Shown here one piece after another: positions 1 through 9,182 of a stretch of DNA of 64,000 nt. Source of the DNA: Chryseobacterium sediminis (lineage in GTDB: Bacteria; Bacteroidota; Bacteroidia; Flavobacteriales; Weeksellaceae). The stretch spans positions 1,729,937-1,793,936 of the forward strand of contig NZ_VUNZ01000001.1 of the NCBI RefSeq assembly GCF_008386505.1. The letters are read 5' to 3'. Every line of letters begins with the position of its first letter. Position 1 is the stretch's first letter. The position numbers and the translations under genes are program-made. The notes under the pieces are model-generated. The model was not told where the DNA came from and searched no databases. It saw nothing but the letters and a program-made list of their open reading frames with translations.

Positions 1-1
1 A

Positions 2-3000
2 GTAGGTGAAGATGACGGAGTATGGAATGATAATGATTATGCTCTTTTCTACGCACAGGGTCCTGATGGTTATAACCTTTATGACACTTCCAATGGAAAT
101 GGTTTTAAAAGAAAGGATACCCGATTCAGCGAAAGAAGCAATAATGTCAAAAATATCTATGAAGATTTTTCTTATTATTATATCAACTTTGACAAAGGTG
201 CTGGAAAAAGAGTTCCGACTGTTGATGGAACCCTTCCTGCACAGCTGATTACAAGGTATGACAATTACCAGGTGATCAACAAGGACCAAAAAAACTTGTT
301 GAAAGTTGGTAGAACTTGGGTGGAGGACACTCCTTTCAGTAATGAAAAAACAGTGACACTTAGTACCAACTCGCCAATACAGGCAGGTGATGTTATACGA
401 TACAGAACTCAGGTGGTAGCCTATAATTCGCAACAGAATACGATTGATTTTAAGATCAATAATTTAAATCCTCATCCACTGCAGACTATCCCTACGGATA
501 CTCCATCTTATCAGTATACTTTTTACCCTGTAACGTATGCCGGGGCGCTTACCAATCTTACAGGAAATCAGATTACAATGGTGTTGAATCCTGATATTTC
601 CAAAAACCCTAACGGAACTTTCTATTTTGATTATGTAGAAGTACAGTACAAAGAAAACCTTGCGTTCAATGGTTCACAGATGAACTTCAGGGATTATTCA
701 ATTGTAAGTGGAAGCAATACAGATTACGGATTCAGCATTACCAATGCTGCTAATATAGAGCAGGTATGGGATGTAACGGATATTACCAACGTCAGCCGAA
801 GAGTGAATAAAGCAGGAGCCGGCTCATTCAACTTTGCTTATACAGCCGCTGATCCGAATTTCAATAATGAATTTGTGGCTTTTCGTGCTGATGCGGCTTT
901 CAGTCCACAGTTTGTAGGAAGAATTTCCAATCAAAATCTTTCCGCTTTACAAAATATAGATTACCTGATTCTGACAGTTCCTGAAATGATGGGCCAGGCA
1001 CAGAGACTTGCCAATTATCATCAGACTGCTCATAATTATAAAGTGGAAATTGTAGATGTCAACAAAATCTACGAAGAATACGGCAGCGGTAGTAAAGATC
1101 TTACAGCTATAAGAGATTTTGTCAGCAAGCTCAATACTCCTCTTGGAAGGCTTCAGTATGTATTTATTCTGGGCGATGCTTCATTTGATTATAAAAACAG
1201 AGTTCCCAATAATACAAACGTTGTTCCCAGCTACCAGAGTGAGCAATCTTCAGATTACGTATCCTCATTTGTAACGGATGATTATATTGTAATGACCAAG
1301 CCACAAACTACATTATTAATTGAAAACAATTTACCGGATCTGCCTGTGGGAAGAATACCCGCTGCAAACGCAAGTGAAGCCGGAGATATGATTAATAAAA
1401 CACTGGCTTATTACAACTCTCTTCAGGGGCAGTCAACTCCTTTTGGAGACTGGCGTATGCGACTTGATTTTGTTGTGGATGATAATAATGAAGGAGGAAG
1501 TCCTTTCCACAATGTAATGGACAACAGTCTGGCCGCTATATTTGAACAACCTGGCCAGCTGGAGCTGAAAGAATACAACGTTAAAAAATTATATATGGAT
1601 GCCTTTAACGCTCAGAGTACATCTGGGGGACGAAGATATCCACAGGTAAACCAGGCTATTTCCAATGCCATTGGTAACAGTTTATATCTGTTTTATTTCG
1701 GGCATGGAGGAATTAACGGCTGGGCACAGGAAAGAGTATTAACATCTACTGAGGTTCAGAATGCCAATAATTTCTCTAATGTATACAGCAGATTCCCGTT
1801 TGTATCTACCATTACGTGTGAATTTACGTTATGGGATGAGCCTGCAACCAATTCTGTAGGGGAACAGTTTATCAAAATGAAGCAGGGAGGTGCATCAGCA
1901 ATGATTACTTCCAGCCGTGCTATCGGGGTAGATTACGGACGTGATTTTACGAATACATTCACTCAGAATATCTTTAAACTAACCAGTGACGATTTCAATA
2001 CGTTAGGAAATGCCCATTTACTGGCTAAAAAACAAAAGGGGCCAAACAATAACCATTTAAAGGTAAACTTCCTGGGTGATCCTGCCATGAAATTAAGCAG
2101 ACCGCAAAGACTTCTTACCATTGATAACATTGAAACTCCTGTTCCGGGACTGATCAGAGGATTAGATTTCGTAAAAATAAAAGGACGCATCAATAATCCG
2201 AACGGAACATTGAACAATACCTTCAACGGAAAAGTCAGTATCAATATTTTTGATAAGAGATTAAATAAAAAAACATTAAATAACACTGGAGTTTTAACCC
2301 CGGTTTTAGATTATACAGAGGAAGGAAGTGCTATTGTAAAAGCTGCCGGAACTGCTGTAAACGGAGTATTCACTGCAGAATTCTATGTTCCTAAGGACAT
2401 CAACTATGCGGTGGGTCAGGGAAGAATTTTAGCCTATGCAGACAACAAAGCAACGGATGTTTTCAACAATCAGGCAGTACAAGTAGGTGATATTAACCCT
2501 AATGGAGTGAATGACAGCCAGCCTCCAAAGGTAAAACTGTACATGAATAACACCAACTTTGCGGATGGTGGAATTACCAACCAAAACCCAATGCTTCTTG
2601 CCTGTCTTACGGATGACACAGGAATCAACTCTACAGGATCAGGGGTTGGTCACGATATTACAACGTACCTGGACGGGCAGATTATCAATACCGTTGTTTT
2701 AAATGATTTTTACTCTGCGGGAGAAGGAAACGGATGTTTAAATCCAAGTCTTGCTGACTACCAAAAAGGAAATGTAACCTATCCTTTCAGAAATTTGGCA
2801 ATTGGACAACACCAACTGACATTTAAAGTTTGGGATATAAACAATAATTCTACATCTGCTACGTTAAATTTTGAAGTTAAAGATGAATCTGACCAACACC
2901 TAGTGATTAACCGTCCTTTGAACTGGCCAAATCCATTTACGAATAAAACCTACATTCAGTTTGAACACAATTGTGATGATATTCTGGATGTGAACGTACA

Positions 3001-3235
3001 AATTTATACAATAACCGGAAGATTGGTAAGAACTTTATCACAACCGGTAGTTGCAGAACCGTTCCTACAGGGCTTTAGAACCCCACGTCAGGCAATAGAA
3101 TGGGACGGAAGAGATGATTTTGGGGCAACAGTAGCAAAAGGTACGTATATTTTTAAGATATTTGCAAAAAGTCAAAATCAAGAAAAATGCAAAGGAAGTG
3201 CTACAGCTGTAGAAAAAATGGTACTTTTGAAATAA
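2..3235 (+). CDS. porU: Type IX secretion system sortase PorU (5' end outside window)
   Basis: PorU is the cell-surface C25 (gingipain-like) cysteine peptidase of the type IX secretion system. It removes the C-terminal signal of cargo proteins and attaches them to the surface. The reading frame is open from base 2, so the gene begins upstream; 1077 residues are visible. The C25 catalytic pair is present: His in YFGHGG (codon at 1703) and Cys in TITCEF (codon at 1817). The C-terminus (NWPNPF onward, about the last 100 residues) is an Ig-like sorting-type domain with a T9SS-like tail ending in EKMVLLK. porV follows after 59 bp, the usual porU-porV order in flavobacteria. An internal GTG at 272 could be mistaken for the start, but coding sequence clearly continues upstream. 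Very sure of the family. Confidence 0.95.
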   Translation, partial: VGEDDGVWNDNDYALFYAQGPDGYNLYDTSNGNGFKRKDTRFSERSNNVKNIYEDFSYYYINFDKGAGKRVPTVDGTLPAQLITRYDNYQVINKDQKNLLKVGRTWVEDTPFSNEKTVTLSTNSPIQAGDVIRYRTQVVAYNSQQNTIDFKINNLNPHPLQTIPTDTPSYQYTFYPVTYAGALTNLTGNQITMVLNPDISKNPNGTFYFDYVEVQYKENLAFNGSQMNFRDYSIVSGSNTDYGFSITNAANIEQVWDVTDITNVSRRVNKAGAGSFNFAYTAADPNFNNEFVAFRADAAFSPQFVGRISNQNLSALQNIDYLILTVPEMMGQAQRLANYHQTAHNYKVEIVDVNKIYEEYGSGSKDLTAIRDFVSKLNTPLGRLQYVFILGDASFDYKNRVPNNTNVVPSYQSEQSSDYVSSFVTDDYIVMTKPQTTLLIENNLPDLPVGRIPAANASEAGDMINKTLAYYNSLQGQSTPFGDWRMRLDFVVDDNNEGGSPFHNVMDNSLAAIFEQPGQLELKEYNVKKLYMDAFNAQSTSGGRRYPQVNQAISNAIGNSLYLFYFGHGGINGWAQERVLTSTEVQNANNFSNVYSRFPFVSTITCEFTLWDEPATNSVGEQFIKMKQGGASAMITSSRAIGVDYGRDFTNTFTQNIFKLTSDDFNTLGNAHLLAKKQKGPNNNHLKVNFLGDPAMKLSRPQRLLTIDNIETPVPGLIRGLDFVKIKGRINNPNGTLNNTFNGKVSINIFDKRLNKKTLNNTGVLTPVLDYTEEGSAIVKAAGTAVNGVFTAEFYVPKDINYAVGQGRILAYADNKATDVFNNQAVQVGDINPNGVNDSQPPKVKLYMNNTNFADGGITNQNPMLLACLTDDTGINSTGSGVGHDITTYLDGQIINTVVLNDFYSAGEGNGCLNPSLADYQKGNVTYPFRNLAIGQHQLTFKVWDINNNSTSATLNFEVKDESDQHLVINRPLNWPNPFTNKTYIQFEHNCDDILDVNVQIYTITGRLVRTLSQPVVAEPFLQGFRTPRQAIEWDGRDDFGATVAKGTYIFKIFAKSQNQEKCKGSATAVEKMVLLK

Positions 3236-3294
3236 TTAAATAATACATAGACAATAATATTAACAAAAAACTGATAATATATAAAAGACAACAT

Positions 3295-4458
3295 ATGAAT
3301 TTAACTACTAAACTGCTTTTAGGATTTGGTTTGAGTGCTGGTTTTTTAGGCTATTCGCAAGATTTAGGTAAAGTAAACCCAGTTCTTACCGGAGCCCCTT
3401 TCCTAAGAATTGCGCCTGATGCGAGATCAGGAGGTATGGGAGATCAAGGGGTGGTAACCTCTCCGGATGCATTTTCACAATTCTGGAATGCGGCTAAATA
3501 TCCTTTCAGCAGAACAAGTTCTTCCGTAGGTCTTAACTATACGCCTTACATGGGAAAACTTACCAATGATGTATTCTTATTATATGCTTCGTTCCATAAG
3601 TTTCTGGGGCAGGAAGAGAGATCTACAATCTCTGCAAGTATCTATTATTTCAACATGGGGCAGGTAGACCTGACTCAGTTGGTAGGTACAGAAATTGCAT
3701 CAATGGGTACATCAAAACCAAACGAATTCTCAATTGACGTTGCTTATGCTTTGAAGCTTTCTGATTCATTCTCTGGTGCTGTTACCGGTAGATTTATCCG
3801 TTCAGACTTAGCCGGAGGATTCAACACAGACACTACACTTAAAGCGGCTAACAGTTTCGCAGTAGACGTTTCAGCATACTATACCTCACCAAGATTCTCT
3901 AGTATCGGAGGATATGATGGTAAAGTGAATGCAGGTTTAGCGATTCAGAACGTAGGTCCAAAACTGGATTATACAGGAAATGAAGAATCAAGATCTTATC
4001 TTCCTACAATGGCAAGATTAGGGGTTGGATATGACATGTACCTGGATGATATGAACAGAGTTGGAATTTCTGTAGAAGGTTCAAAACTTTTGGTTCCCGG
4101 ATCTGAATATGCAGGAATTGATCCCAATACAAGACAGCCTATTTATCAAATCCCGAATGTAGGGCCAATGGCTGGTATCGGAAAATCTTTCAAAAATAAA
4201 AACAGTATCATGTATAGTGGTGCTTTAGAATACTCTTATGACAACGCTTTTTCTGTAAGAGGAGGTTACTTCCATGAAAGTGAAGAGCAGGGAGCAAGAC
4301 AGTTCGCTACAGCGGGTGTTGGGTTAAGATACCGTTCTTTCGGTCTTGATCTTTCTTACCTGATCAACATGTCTAAAATCAACAGTGCATTGGATAACAC
4401 ACTTCGTTTCGGTCTTACCTGGAACATTGGAGAAGAAACATCCAACAACGATCGTTAA
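3295..4458 (+). CDS. porV: Type IX secretion system outer membrane protein PorV
   Basis: PorV (LptO) is a FadL-like outer membrane beta-barrel that works with PorU: it takes folded cargo from the T9SS translocon to the surface sortase complex. The 387-residue product starts with a cleavable signal peptide ending near GYSQ (residue 22). The early conserved segment LRIAPDARSGGMGDQGV and the repeated aromatic beta-strands of the barrel are typical of the family, and the C-terminus FGLTWNIGEE closes the barrel. It lies 59 bp downstream of porU and is followed by a strong terminator, so porU-porV probably forms the end of one operon. Full length. Confidence 0.95.
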   Translation: MNLTTKLLLGFGLSAGFLGYSQDLGKVNPVLTGAPFLRIAPDARSGGMGDQGVVTSPDAFSQFWNAAKYPFSRTSSSVGLNYTPYMGKLTNDVFLLYASFHKFLGQEERSTISASIYYFNMGQVDLTQLVGTEIASMGTSKPNEFSIDVAYALKLSDSFSGAVTGRFIRSDLAGGFNTDTTLKAANSFAVDVSAYYTSPRFSSIGGYDGKVNAGLAIQNVGPKLDYTGNEESRSYLPTMARLGVGYDMYLDDMNRVGISVEGSKLLVPGSEYAGIDPNTRQPIYQIPNVGPMAGIGKSFKNKNSIMYSGALEYSYDNAFSVRGGYFHESEEQGARQFATAGVGLRYRSFGLDLSYLINMSKINSALDNTLRFGLTWNIGEETSNNDR

Positions 4459-4480
4459 TAAAAGCTACAGCTATATAAAA

Positions 4481-4512
4481 AAAGCCTCATACATTGTAAT
4501 GAGGCTTTTTTT
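4481..4512 (+). terminator. Rho-independent terminator after porV
   Basis: Perfect stem AGCCTCAT / ATGAGGCT with an 8-nt loop, an A run before it and a T run (TTTTTTT) after it. It ends the porU-porV transcript just before the tandem repeat array. Confidence 0.85.
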
Positions 4513-4514
4513 AT

Positions 4515-5166
4515 GGGCAACTGTGAATCGTCAATCCGCTTCGCTTGTCAATTTCTTTTACATACTACAGCCATTCACCATTCAATTTGCAAAGCAAAAA
4601 TTCACTATTGAAAATATGAAAAGGGCAACTGTCAATTGTGAATCGTCAATTCGCTTCGCTTGTCAATTTCTTTTACATACTACAGCCATTCACCATTCAC
4701 TTTGCGAAGCAAAATTCACTATTGAAAATATGAAAAGGGCAACTGTCAATTGTGAATCGTCAATTCGCTTCGCTTGTCAATTTCTTTTACATACTACAGC
4801 CATTCACCATTCACTTTGCGAAGCAAAATTCACTATTGAAAATATGAAAAGGGCAACTGTCAATTGTGAATCGTCAATTCGCTTCGCTTGTCAATTTCTT
4901 TTACATACTACAGCCATTCACCATTCACTTTGTGAAGCAAAAATTTACTATTGAAATATGAATGGTCAATCGTCAATTCACTTCGCTTGTCAATTTCTTT
5001 TACATACTACAGTCATTCACCATTCACTTTGTGAAGCAAAAATTCACTATTGAAAATATGAAAAGGGCAACTGTCAATTGTGAATCGTCAATTCGCTTTG
5101 CTTGTCAATTTCTTTTACATACTACAACCATTAACTATTCACTTGCGAAGCAAAAATTCACTATTG
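4515..5166 (+). repeat. Tandem repeat array, six ~114-bp units
   Basis: Units begin with GGGCAACTGT at 4515 (slightly short), 4623, 4737, 4851 and 5065; a variant unit without this start lies around 4962. The spacing of 4623, 4737 and 4851 is exactly 114 bp, and those copies are nearly identical. Each unit carries GAATCGTCAATTCGCTTCGC, then TTCTTTTACATACTACAG, then TTTGCGAAGCAAAATTCAC. The arms GCTTCGC and GCGAAGC are complementary, so each unit could fold. Because 114 is a multiple of 3, one frame stays open through several units, but the resulting 38-aa repeat protein is probably meaningless. The last unit runs into the 3' end of the convergent beta-lactamase gene. There are no unique spacers, so it is not a CRISPR array. 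Confidence 0.9.
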
Positions 5167-5919
5167 ACCTTTAAACAATGCAATGGTATAATCAAGAAGC
5201 CTCCCATCCCCATACTCTCCATGTCCGGGAACTACAATTCTCACATTGGGATATTCTTTCTTAACTTTTTCTACTGTATTCGACCAGGCAGAGACATTTG
5301 CGTCTCCCAAATACCCTTTACCAGCTTCAAGTTCCTTTAATAAACAACCTCCAAATAAAATATTTTCACTTGGGAAATACCCCACTGTATTATCTTTTGT
5401 ATGTCCTCCACCGAAAAATTTTGCAGTAACTTCTTTATCTCCCACTTTCAAAGTAACAGAATCAGTAAAACTATTTTCAGGAATGACGAAATTATTTTCT
5501 TTGGCCAGTTCTATTGTTTTAATATATGAATAAGAGGGAATATTATGTTTATGGAATGCCAGCAGTCCTCCAAGACTGTCATCATGAAAATGAGTAGGAA
5601 TCACTGCATTAATTTTCGCATGAAGTTTTTCATTAATCCATTGTATCAGCTCTTCTGAACTTTTATCATTAGTAGGCGTATCAAAAACAATAGTTTCATT
5701 CTTATCTTTCACAACCAATCCGTTACAGGGGACATTCCCGAAATCATTTGTCTGTTTAAAGGAAGTATGAATAAAAGAATTCTCTGAAATCTGAGTAATA
5801 ATTAGACTGTTTGATTTATAAATTTCTTTTGTTTTAAAACTTTCCTTGCTCTGTGAACTACAACTTAGAATGAAAAAAGAAAAGAATATGACGAAGATAT
5901 TTTTAATGGTGTTTTTCAT
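5161..5919 (-). CDS. Subclass B1 metallo-beta-lactamase, predicted lipoprotein, IMP-like layout
   Basis: Zinc hydrolase expected to open beta-lactam rings, including carbapenems. Every B1 metal ligand is present in the 252-aa product: HFHDD (His110, His112, Asp114), GGGHTKDN (His173), GGCLLK (Cys192) and PGHGEYGD (His233); the Lys after the Cys, typical of B1, is also there. The order KEIYKSNSLI ... HTSF ... GYLGDANVSAW resembles IMP-type enzymes more than IND/BlaB. The N-terminus has a lipobox (FILSC, Cys20), suggesting membrane anchoring as in NDM. I start at the ATG at 5919 because it begins the signal peptide; an in-frame ATG at 5964 would add 15 residues ahead of it. The TAG stop lies in sequence shared with the neighbouring repeat array. 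It may belong to the CIM group known in Chryseobacterium, but I cannot confirm this. Confidence 0.9.
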   Translation of the reverse strand: MKNTIKNIFVIFFSFFILSCSSQSKESFKTKEIYKSNSLIITQISENSFIHTSFKQTNDFGNVPCNGLVVKDKNETIVFDTPTNDKSSEELIQWINEKLHAKINAVIPTHFHDDSLGGLLAFHKHNIPSYSYIKTIELAKENNFVIPENSFTDSVTLKVGDKEVTAKFFGGGHTKDNTVGYFPSENILFGGCLLKELEAGKGYLGDANVSAWSNTVEKVKKEYPNVRIVVPGHGEYGDGRLLDYTIALFKGQ

Positions 5920-5995
5920 AAAGTTGTTATTTAATAGTTGAAACAGGCTAAGGTAAGAATTCATGGAACAAGATTTGTTAGCTGTTGTGTTAAAA

Positions 5996-6045
5996 GTGAA
6001 TTGTGAATAGTCAATCCGCGTCGCTTGTCAATTTTTTTTAATATC
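5996..6045 (+). repeat. Outlying degenerate copy of the tandem repeat unit
   Basis: GTGAATTGTGAATAGTCAAT followed by CCGCGTCGCTTGTCAATT matches the left part of the array units (compare 4515-4560) in the same orientation. It lies just upstream of the beta-lactamase gene, so that gene is bracketed by direct repeats. Confidence 0.75.
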
Positions 6046-6124
6046 ATAACAACTCACATAAAAAATATAATATTTAAGTTTACAAAAGTCTCTTTTTTAT
6101 GGCGATTTTCTTAAATTCAATAGC

Positions 6125-6132
6125 TATTTTTG
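6125..6132 (+). promoter_or_regulatory. -7 promoter box of the FUSC gene
   Basis: TATTTTTG matches the Bacteroidota -7 consensus TAnnTTTG. Only 4 nt (TAGT) separate it from the ATG at 6137, so transcription would start at or next to the start codon (leaderless mRNA). Inference. Confidence 0.6.
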
Positions 6133-6136
6133 TAGT

Positions 6137-8401
6137 ATGAACTATTCGGCAGAACTAAAAAAATTTGTAACCAGTCAGTATGTATATTCTGCTATCAGAA
6201 TTACATTAGCTACTGTTCTGCCCTGCTTGGTCCTCGCTCACTTCGGAATTTTGAAGGAATATTTCCTTTTCCCTCTCGGAACAAGCTTTGTAGCCCTTAC
6301 AGATCAGCCCGGACCATTTATCCGAAGAAGAAATGCCCTTACTTTTGCAATCTTCTGTTTTGTTTTTGTCGCGCTCATTGCAAGTCTTGTGATGAATATC
6401 AAAATACTGGTACTTCTGGAAGTCATCGTATTTGGGATGTTTTTCTCCTTGATCGGAGTTTACGGTCAGAGGCTGGCCGCAGTAGGTTCGCTGTCACTCG
6501 TTGTACTCGCTATCTTTATTGACGGTCACCTTACAGGAAGTAATATCTTTAAAAGTCTATTGATCTTTGCTTCCGGCTGTATATGGTTTCTGCTCATATT
6601 CCTTATTGTAACAACAATTCGTCCTTATAAACTGGCAAGCCAGATGATTGGAGAAAATTATCTTCAGCTGGCTGAGTTTTTAAAGATTAAAGCTAATTAT
6701 TATCAGAAGAATCCGGATTTTAATAAACTGACCACTCAGGTTATTGCCAAGCAGATTGAAATAAAAAACCTGCAGGAAGACACCAGAGAAACCGTTTTTA
6801 AAACAAGAACCATTGTCAATGAATCAACAACAACAAGTCGTTTATTGATGTTGATGTTTTTGAATTCCATGGACCTTCACGAGAAGCTGATGACCTCTGA
6901 AAGTGATTACCAAAAGCTTCAACAGAGCTTTGAAGACAGCATGATTCTGGTTAATATCCATGATTATCTCAATCTTTTAGCAGAAGAGATCACCAATATC
7001 GGAATCGCACTTCAAAGTGGTACCAGAGCAAAACCGATGGTGAATCTGGAACTGGAATTAAAAAATCTTAATTATAATTATTTCGAACTCCGAAATAAAC
7101 AGCTATCTCCCGATAACCTGGAAAATTTCATGATCCTGCGCCAGATCCTGATGCGTATCTATGAAATCACCAAAGAAATCAACGAGATTTATAAAGTATT
7201 TTCTCAGAATATAAAACTGGCAAAGAGTTTATCCACGGGGTTAGACCTTAGGAAATTTATGCCTAATGAGCCCAAACTCAATGCTAAGGTTTTAAGGAAT
7301 AATATTTCGTTATCATCTTCCCATTTCCGCCATGCGATAAGAATTACAACAGCTTTGCTGCTGGGATATATTTTCTCGATGTTTGATTTTCTGGGACTGG
7401 GGCATACGTATTGGATATTAATTACCATTACTGCCATTTTAAAACCAGCCTACTCCATCACGAAACAGAGAAACCTTCTCCGTCTCTATGGAACAATTGC
7501 AGGGGCCAGCATTGCCTATGCCATTCTGCATTTTGTACATATTAACGGTGTTTTATTTGCTATTCTGCTTATCAGCATGATTATGTGTTTCAGTTTCCTG
7601 AAGGGGCGGTATTTCTGGGCGGTATTATTCATGACCATCTATGTTTTCCTGAGTTTTAATTTTTTAAATCCGGGGAAAGTCAATATCATTTTTAAAGACA
7701 GAATATTTGATACAGCGATTGCCGGAATCATTGCTTTTGCAGTGTCCTATATTGTATTGCCGGTTTGGGAACATACCCAAAACCTGGATCTGATGAAGAA
7801 GTCTGCGGCAGACAACCTCATCTATTTTCAGAGTGTGATTTCCAAATTCTTACAGGGAAATTTTGATCTGGAAGATTATAAGGTAAAGCGAAAAAATGCA
7901 ATTATTTCTCTGGCAAACCTGTCCGACAATTTTCAGAGAATGATTTCGGATCCTAAAAATCAGCAGAAAAAGCTGGAAGTTGTACACCAGTTTGTAGCAA
8001 CGTCACACCTGATCACAGCGTATACTGCTTCTCTTTCTCAATACTCCAAGAGCAATGAACAATATCCTGAAATAGATGCTGAAAGCTGGAGCCGAAAGAT
8101 TGAAGCAGAAATGCAGCAAACCTCTACCCTTCTTAACGGAAATGACATCAACGAAACATTGAAAATGGAAAGCCGTCTTGAACCGGAAGATTCTTCCATT
8201 GAAGATATGCTTCTGAAAAGAAAAACCGAAATTGAAGAAAATGACATTGTCGACAGAAGAGATCCTGATAAAATATCGCATTTAACGGAACTTAAAAACA
8301 TCCATGATATTTTGGAACTGATCTATGATGTAGCTAAAGAACAGAGAAAAGTAATTGAGAAGTACAAAAACGAAACAGATTCTACTCCTCCACAATCGTA
8401 A
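6137..8401 (+). CDS. FUSC family inner-membrane transporter (YccS/YhfK-like)
   Basis: A 754-residue membrane protein of the fusaric acid resistance / aromatic acid exporter-like family. It has the duplicated FUSC layout: a first block of membrane helices (about residues 15-165), a cytoplasmic helical region (about 175-395), a second block of helices starting at HFRHAIRITTALLLGYIFS (about 396-550), and a charged C-terminal cytoplasmic region. Both blocks begin with the same AIRIT motif, a sign of internal duplication. Substrate unknown; the family is thought to export aromatic or other organic acids. The 3' end overlaps the convergent phosphopantetheinyl transferase gene by 20 bp. Confidence 0.85.
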   Translation: MNYSAELKKFVTSQYVYSAIRITLATVLPCLVLAHFGILKEYFLFPLGTSFVALTDQPGPFIRRRNALTFAIFCFVFVALIASLVMNIKILVLLEVIVFGMFFSLIGVYGQRLAAVGSLSLVVLAIFIDGHLTGSNIFKSLLIFASGCIWFLLIFLIVTTIRPYKLASQMIGENYLQLAEFLKIKANYYQKNPDFNKLTTQVIAKQIEIKNLQEDTRETVFKTRTIVNESTTTSRLLMLMFLNSMDLHEKLMTSESDYQKLQQSFEDSMILVNIHDYLNLLAEEITNIGIALQSGTRAKPMVNLELELKNLNYNYFELRNKQLSPDNLENFMILRQILMRIYEITKEINEIYKVFSQNIKLAKSLSTGLDLRKFMPNEPKLNAKVLRNNISLSSSHFRHAIRITTALLLGYIFSMFDFLGLGHTYWILITITAILKPAYSITKQRNLLRLYGTIAGASIAYAILHFVHINGVLFAILLISMIMCFSFLKGRYFWAVLFMTIYVFLSFNFLNPGKVNIIFKDRIFDTAIAGIIAFAVSYIVLPVWEHTQNLDLMKKSAADNLIYFQSVISKFLQGNFDLEDYKVKRKNAIISLANLSDNFQRMISDPKNQQKKLEVVHQFVATSHLITAYTASLSQYSKSNEQYPEIDAESWSRKIEAEMQQTSTLLNGNDINETLKMESRLEPEDSSIEDMLLKRKTEIEENDIVDRRDPDKISHLTELKNIHDILELIYDVAKEQRKVIEKYKNETDSTPPQS

Positions 8402-8996
8402 AGCAATAGTCGTCGAAAAACTCTACCCTTGCCTTGAATTCATCTGAAAACTGATCATCATAAACACGGCAGCTTATTTTATGAAGATGCTTCAGCTCGA
8501 AAGGCTTTACTTCATAGTTTTTCTTTAAAGACCAGTATTTTGAGTGGTGAATTTTGTACATACTTTCTTTCACACTCCATATAATGGTATAAAAAGTATC
8601 CGCTTTATCCTCAGGAATAAATCCTCGCTCATTTTCATAGGTAAATTTATCGATTACCCTTAAAATCTTAGGATTGAACTTTTCTACATCAATCCCTATC
8701 TTATTTTTAGAAATGGCAATGGCTGCAAAGGGAAAAGAATGCGTAATGGAAATTTCCGCATCATTAGGAGAAAGAAAAGGTTCTCTTTCTTTATATAAAA
8801 TCTTAGAATGGGGTTTTAATCCTTTCAGGAGCTGACGTACCATCAGGACTTCCAATAATTTTTTGGGATGATAATCTTTTACCTTCTCTGCATTTTCCGG
8901 TTCCAGAAGTTTATGGATATCAAGTTCTTCACTTTCATCATACTTCCAAACAAGGATGGTGGCATTATCATCTGAAAAATCTCGGTAAAGGGGCAT
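8382..8996 (-). CDS. 4'-phosphopantetheinyl transferase superfamily protein
   Basis: Transfers the phosphopantetheine arm of CoA to a serine of acyl or peptidyl carrier proteins. The 204-residue product has the family signatures ISITHS, NKIGIDVEKF (Mg2+-binding Asp/Glu) and WSVKESMYK (catalytic Glu and Lys). The size and single-domain form fit the Sfp/HetI-like group rather than the ~120-aa AcpS type. No carrier protein or synthase gene is adjacent, so its target is unknown; in Chryseobacterium such enzymes may serve fatty acid, flexirubin or siderophore systems. The gene is convergent with the FUSC transporter and overlaps its 3' end. Confidence 0.88.
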   Translation of the reverse strand: MPLYRDFSDDNATILVWKYDESEELDIHKLLEPENAEKVKDYHPKKLLEVLMVRQLLKGLKPHSKILYKEREPFLSPNDAEISITHSFPFAAIAISKNKIGIDVEKFNPKILRVIDKFTYENERGFIPEDKADTFYTIIWSVKESMYKIHHSKYWSLKKNYEVKPFELKHLHKISCRVYDDQFSDEFKARVEFFDDYCFTIVEE

Positions 8997-9013
8997 TCTT
9001 TTTTTATATGAGA

Positions 9014-9021
9014 CAAAAATA
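9014..9021 (-). promoter_or_regulatory. -7 box of the phosphopantetheinyl transferase gene
   Basis: TATTTTTG on the minus strand, 17 nt before the ATG at 8996; matches TAnnTTTG. Confidence 0.5.
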
Positions 9022-9182
9022 CTAAAAAAAGCTTGAAGCTGGGAGCTGGAGGATGGAAGTTACTATTTGTTATAAAAATAATCTTCAGATCAAATTAAAA
9101 AAATTCATTCATGAAAAAACCAATTCTTTGTTTCCTTAATCTTTATAAACCTCAAGCTTCCCGCTCCCAACATCCAGCTTAA

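Noticed and set aside
1963..2286. 107-aa frame antisense to porU
   Set aside because: Lies fully within a conserved C25 peptidase gene and has no homologous features.
4385..4954. Long open frame across the end of porV and the tandem repeats, giving a 38-aa repeat protein
   Set aside because: It overlaps porV in another frame, exists only because the repeat unit is a multiple of three, has no signal or known fold, and no start of its own outside porV.
4515..5166. Possible CRISPR array
   Set aside because: The units are contiguous with no unique spacers, the period is 114 bp, and no cas gene is nearby.
5920..5964. Longer start for the beta-lactamase (15 extra residues)
   Set aside because: Would place extra residues before a clear lipoprotein signal peptide; the ATG at 5919 gives the normal signal.
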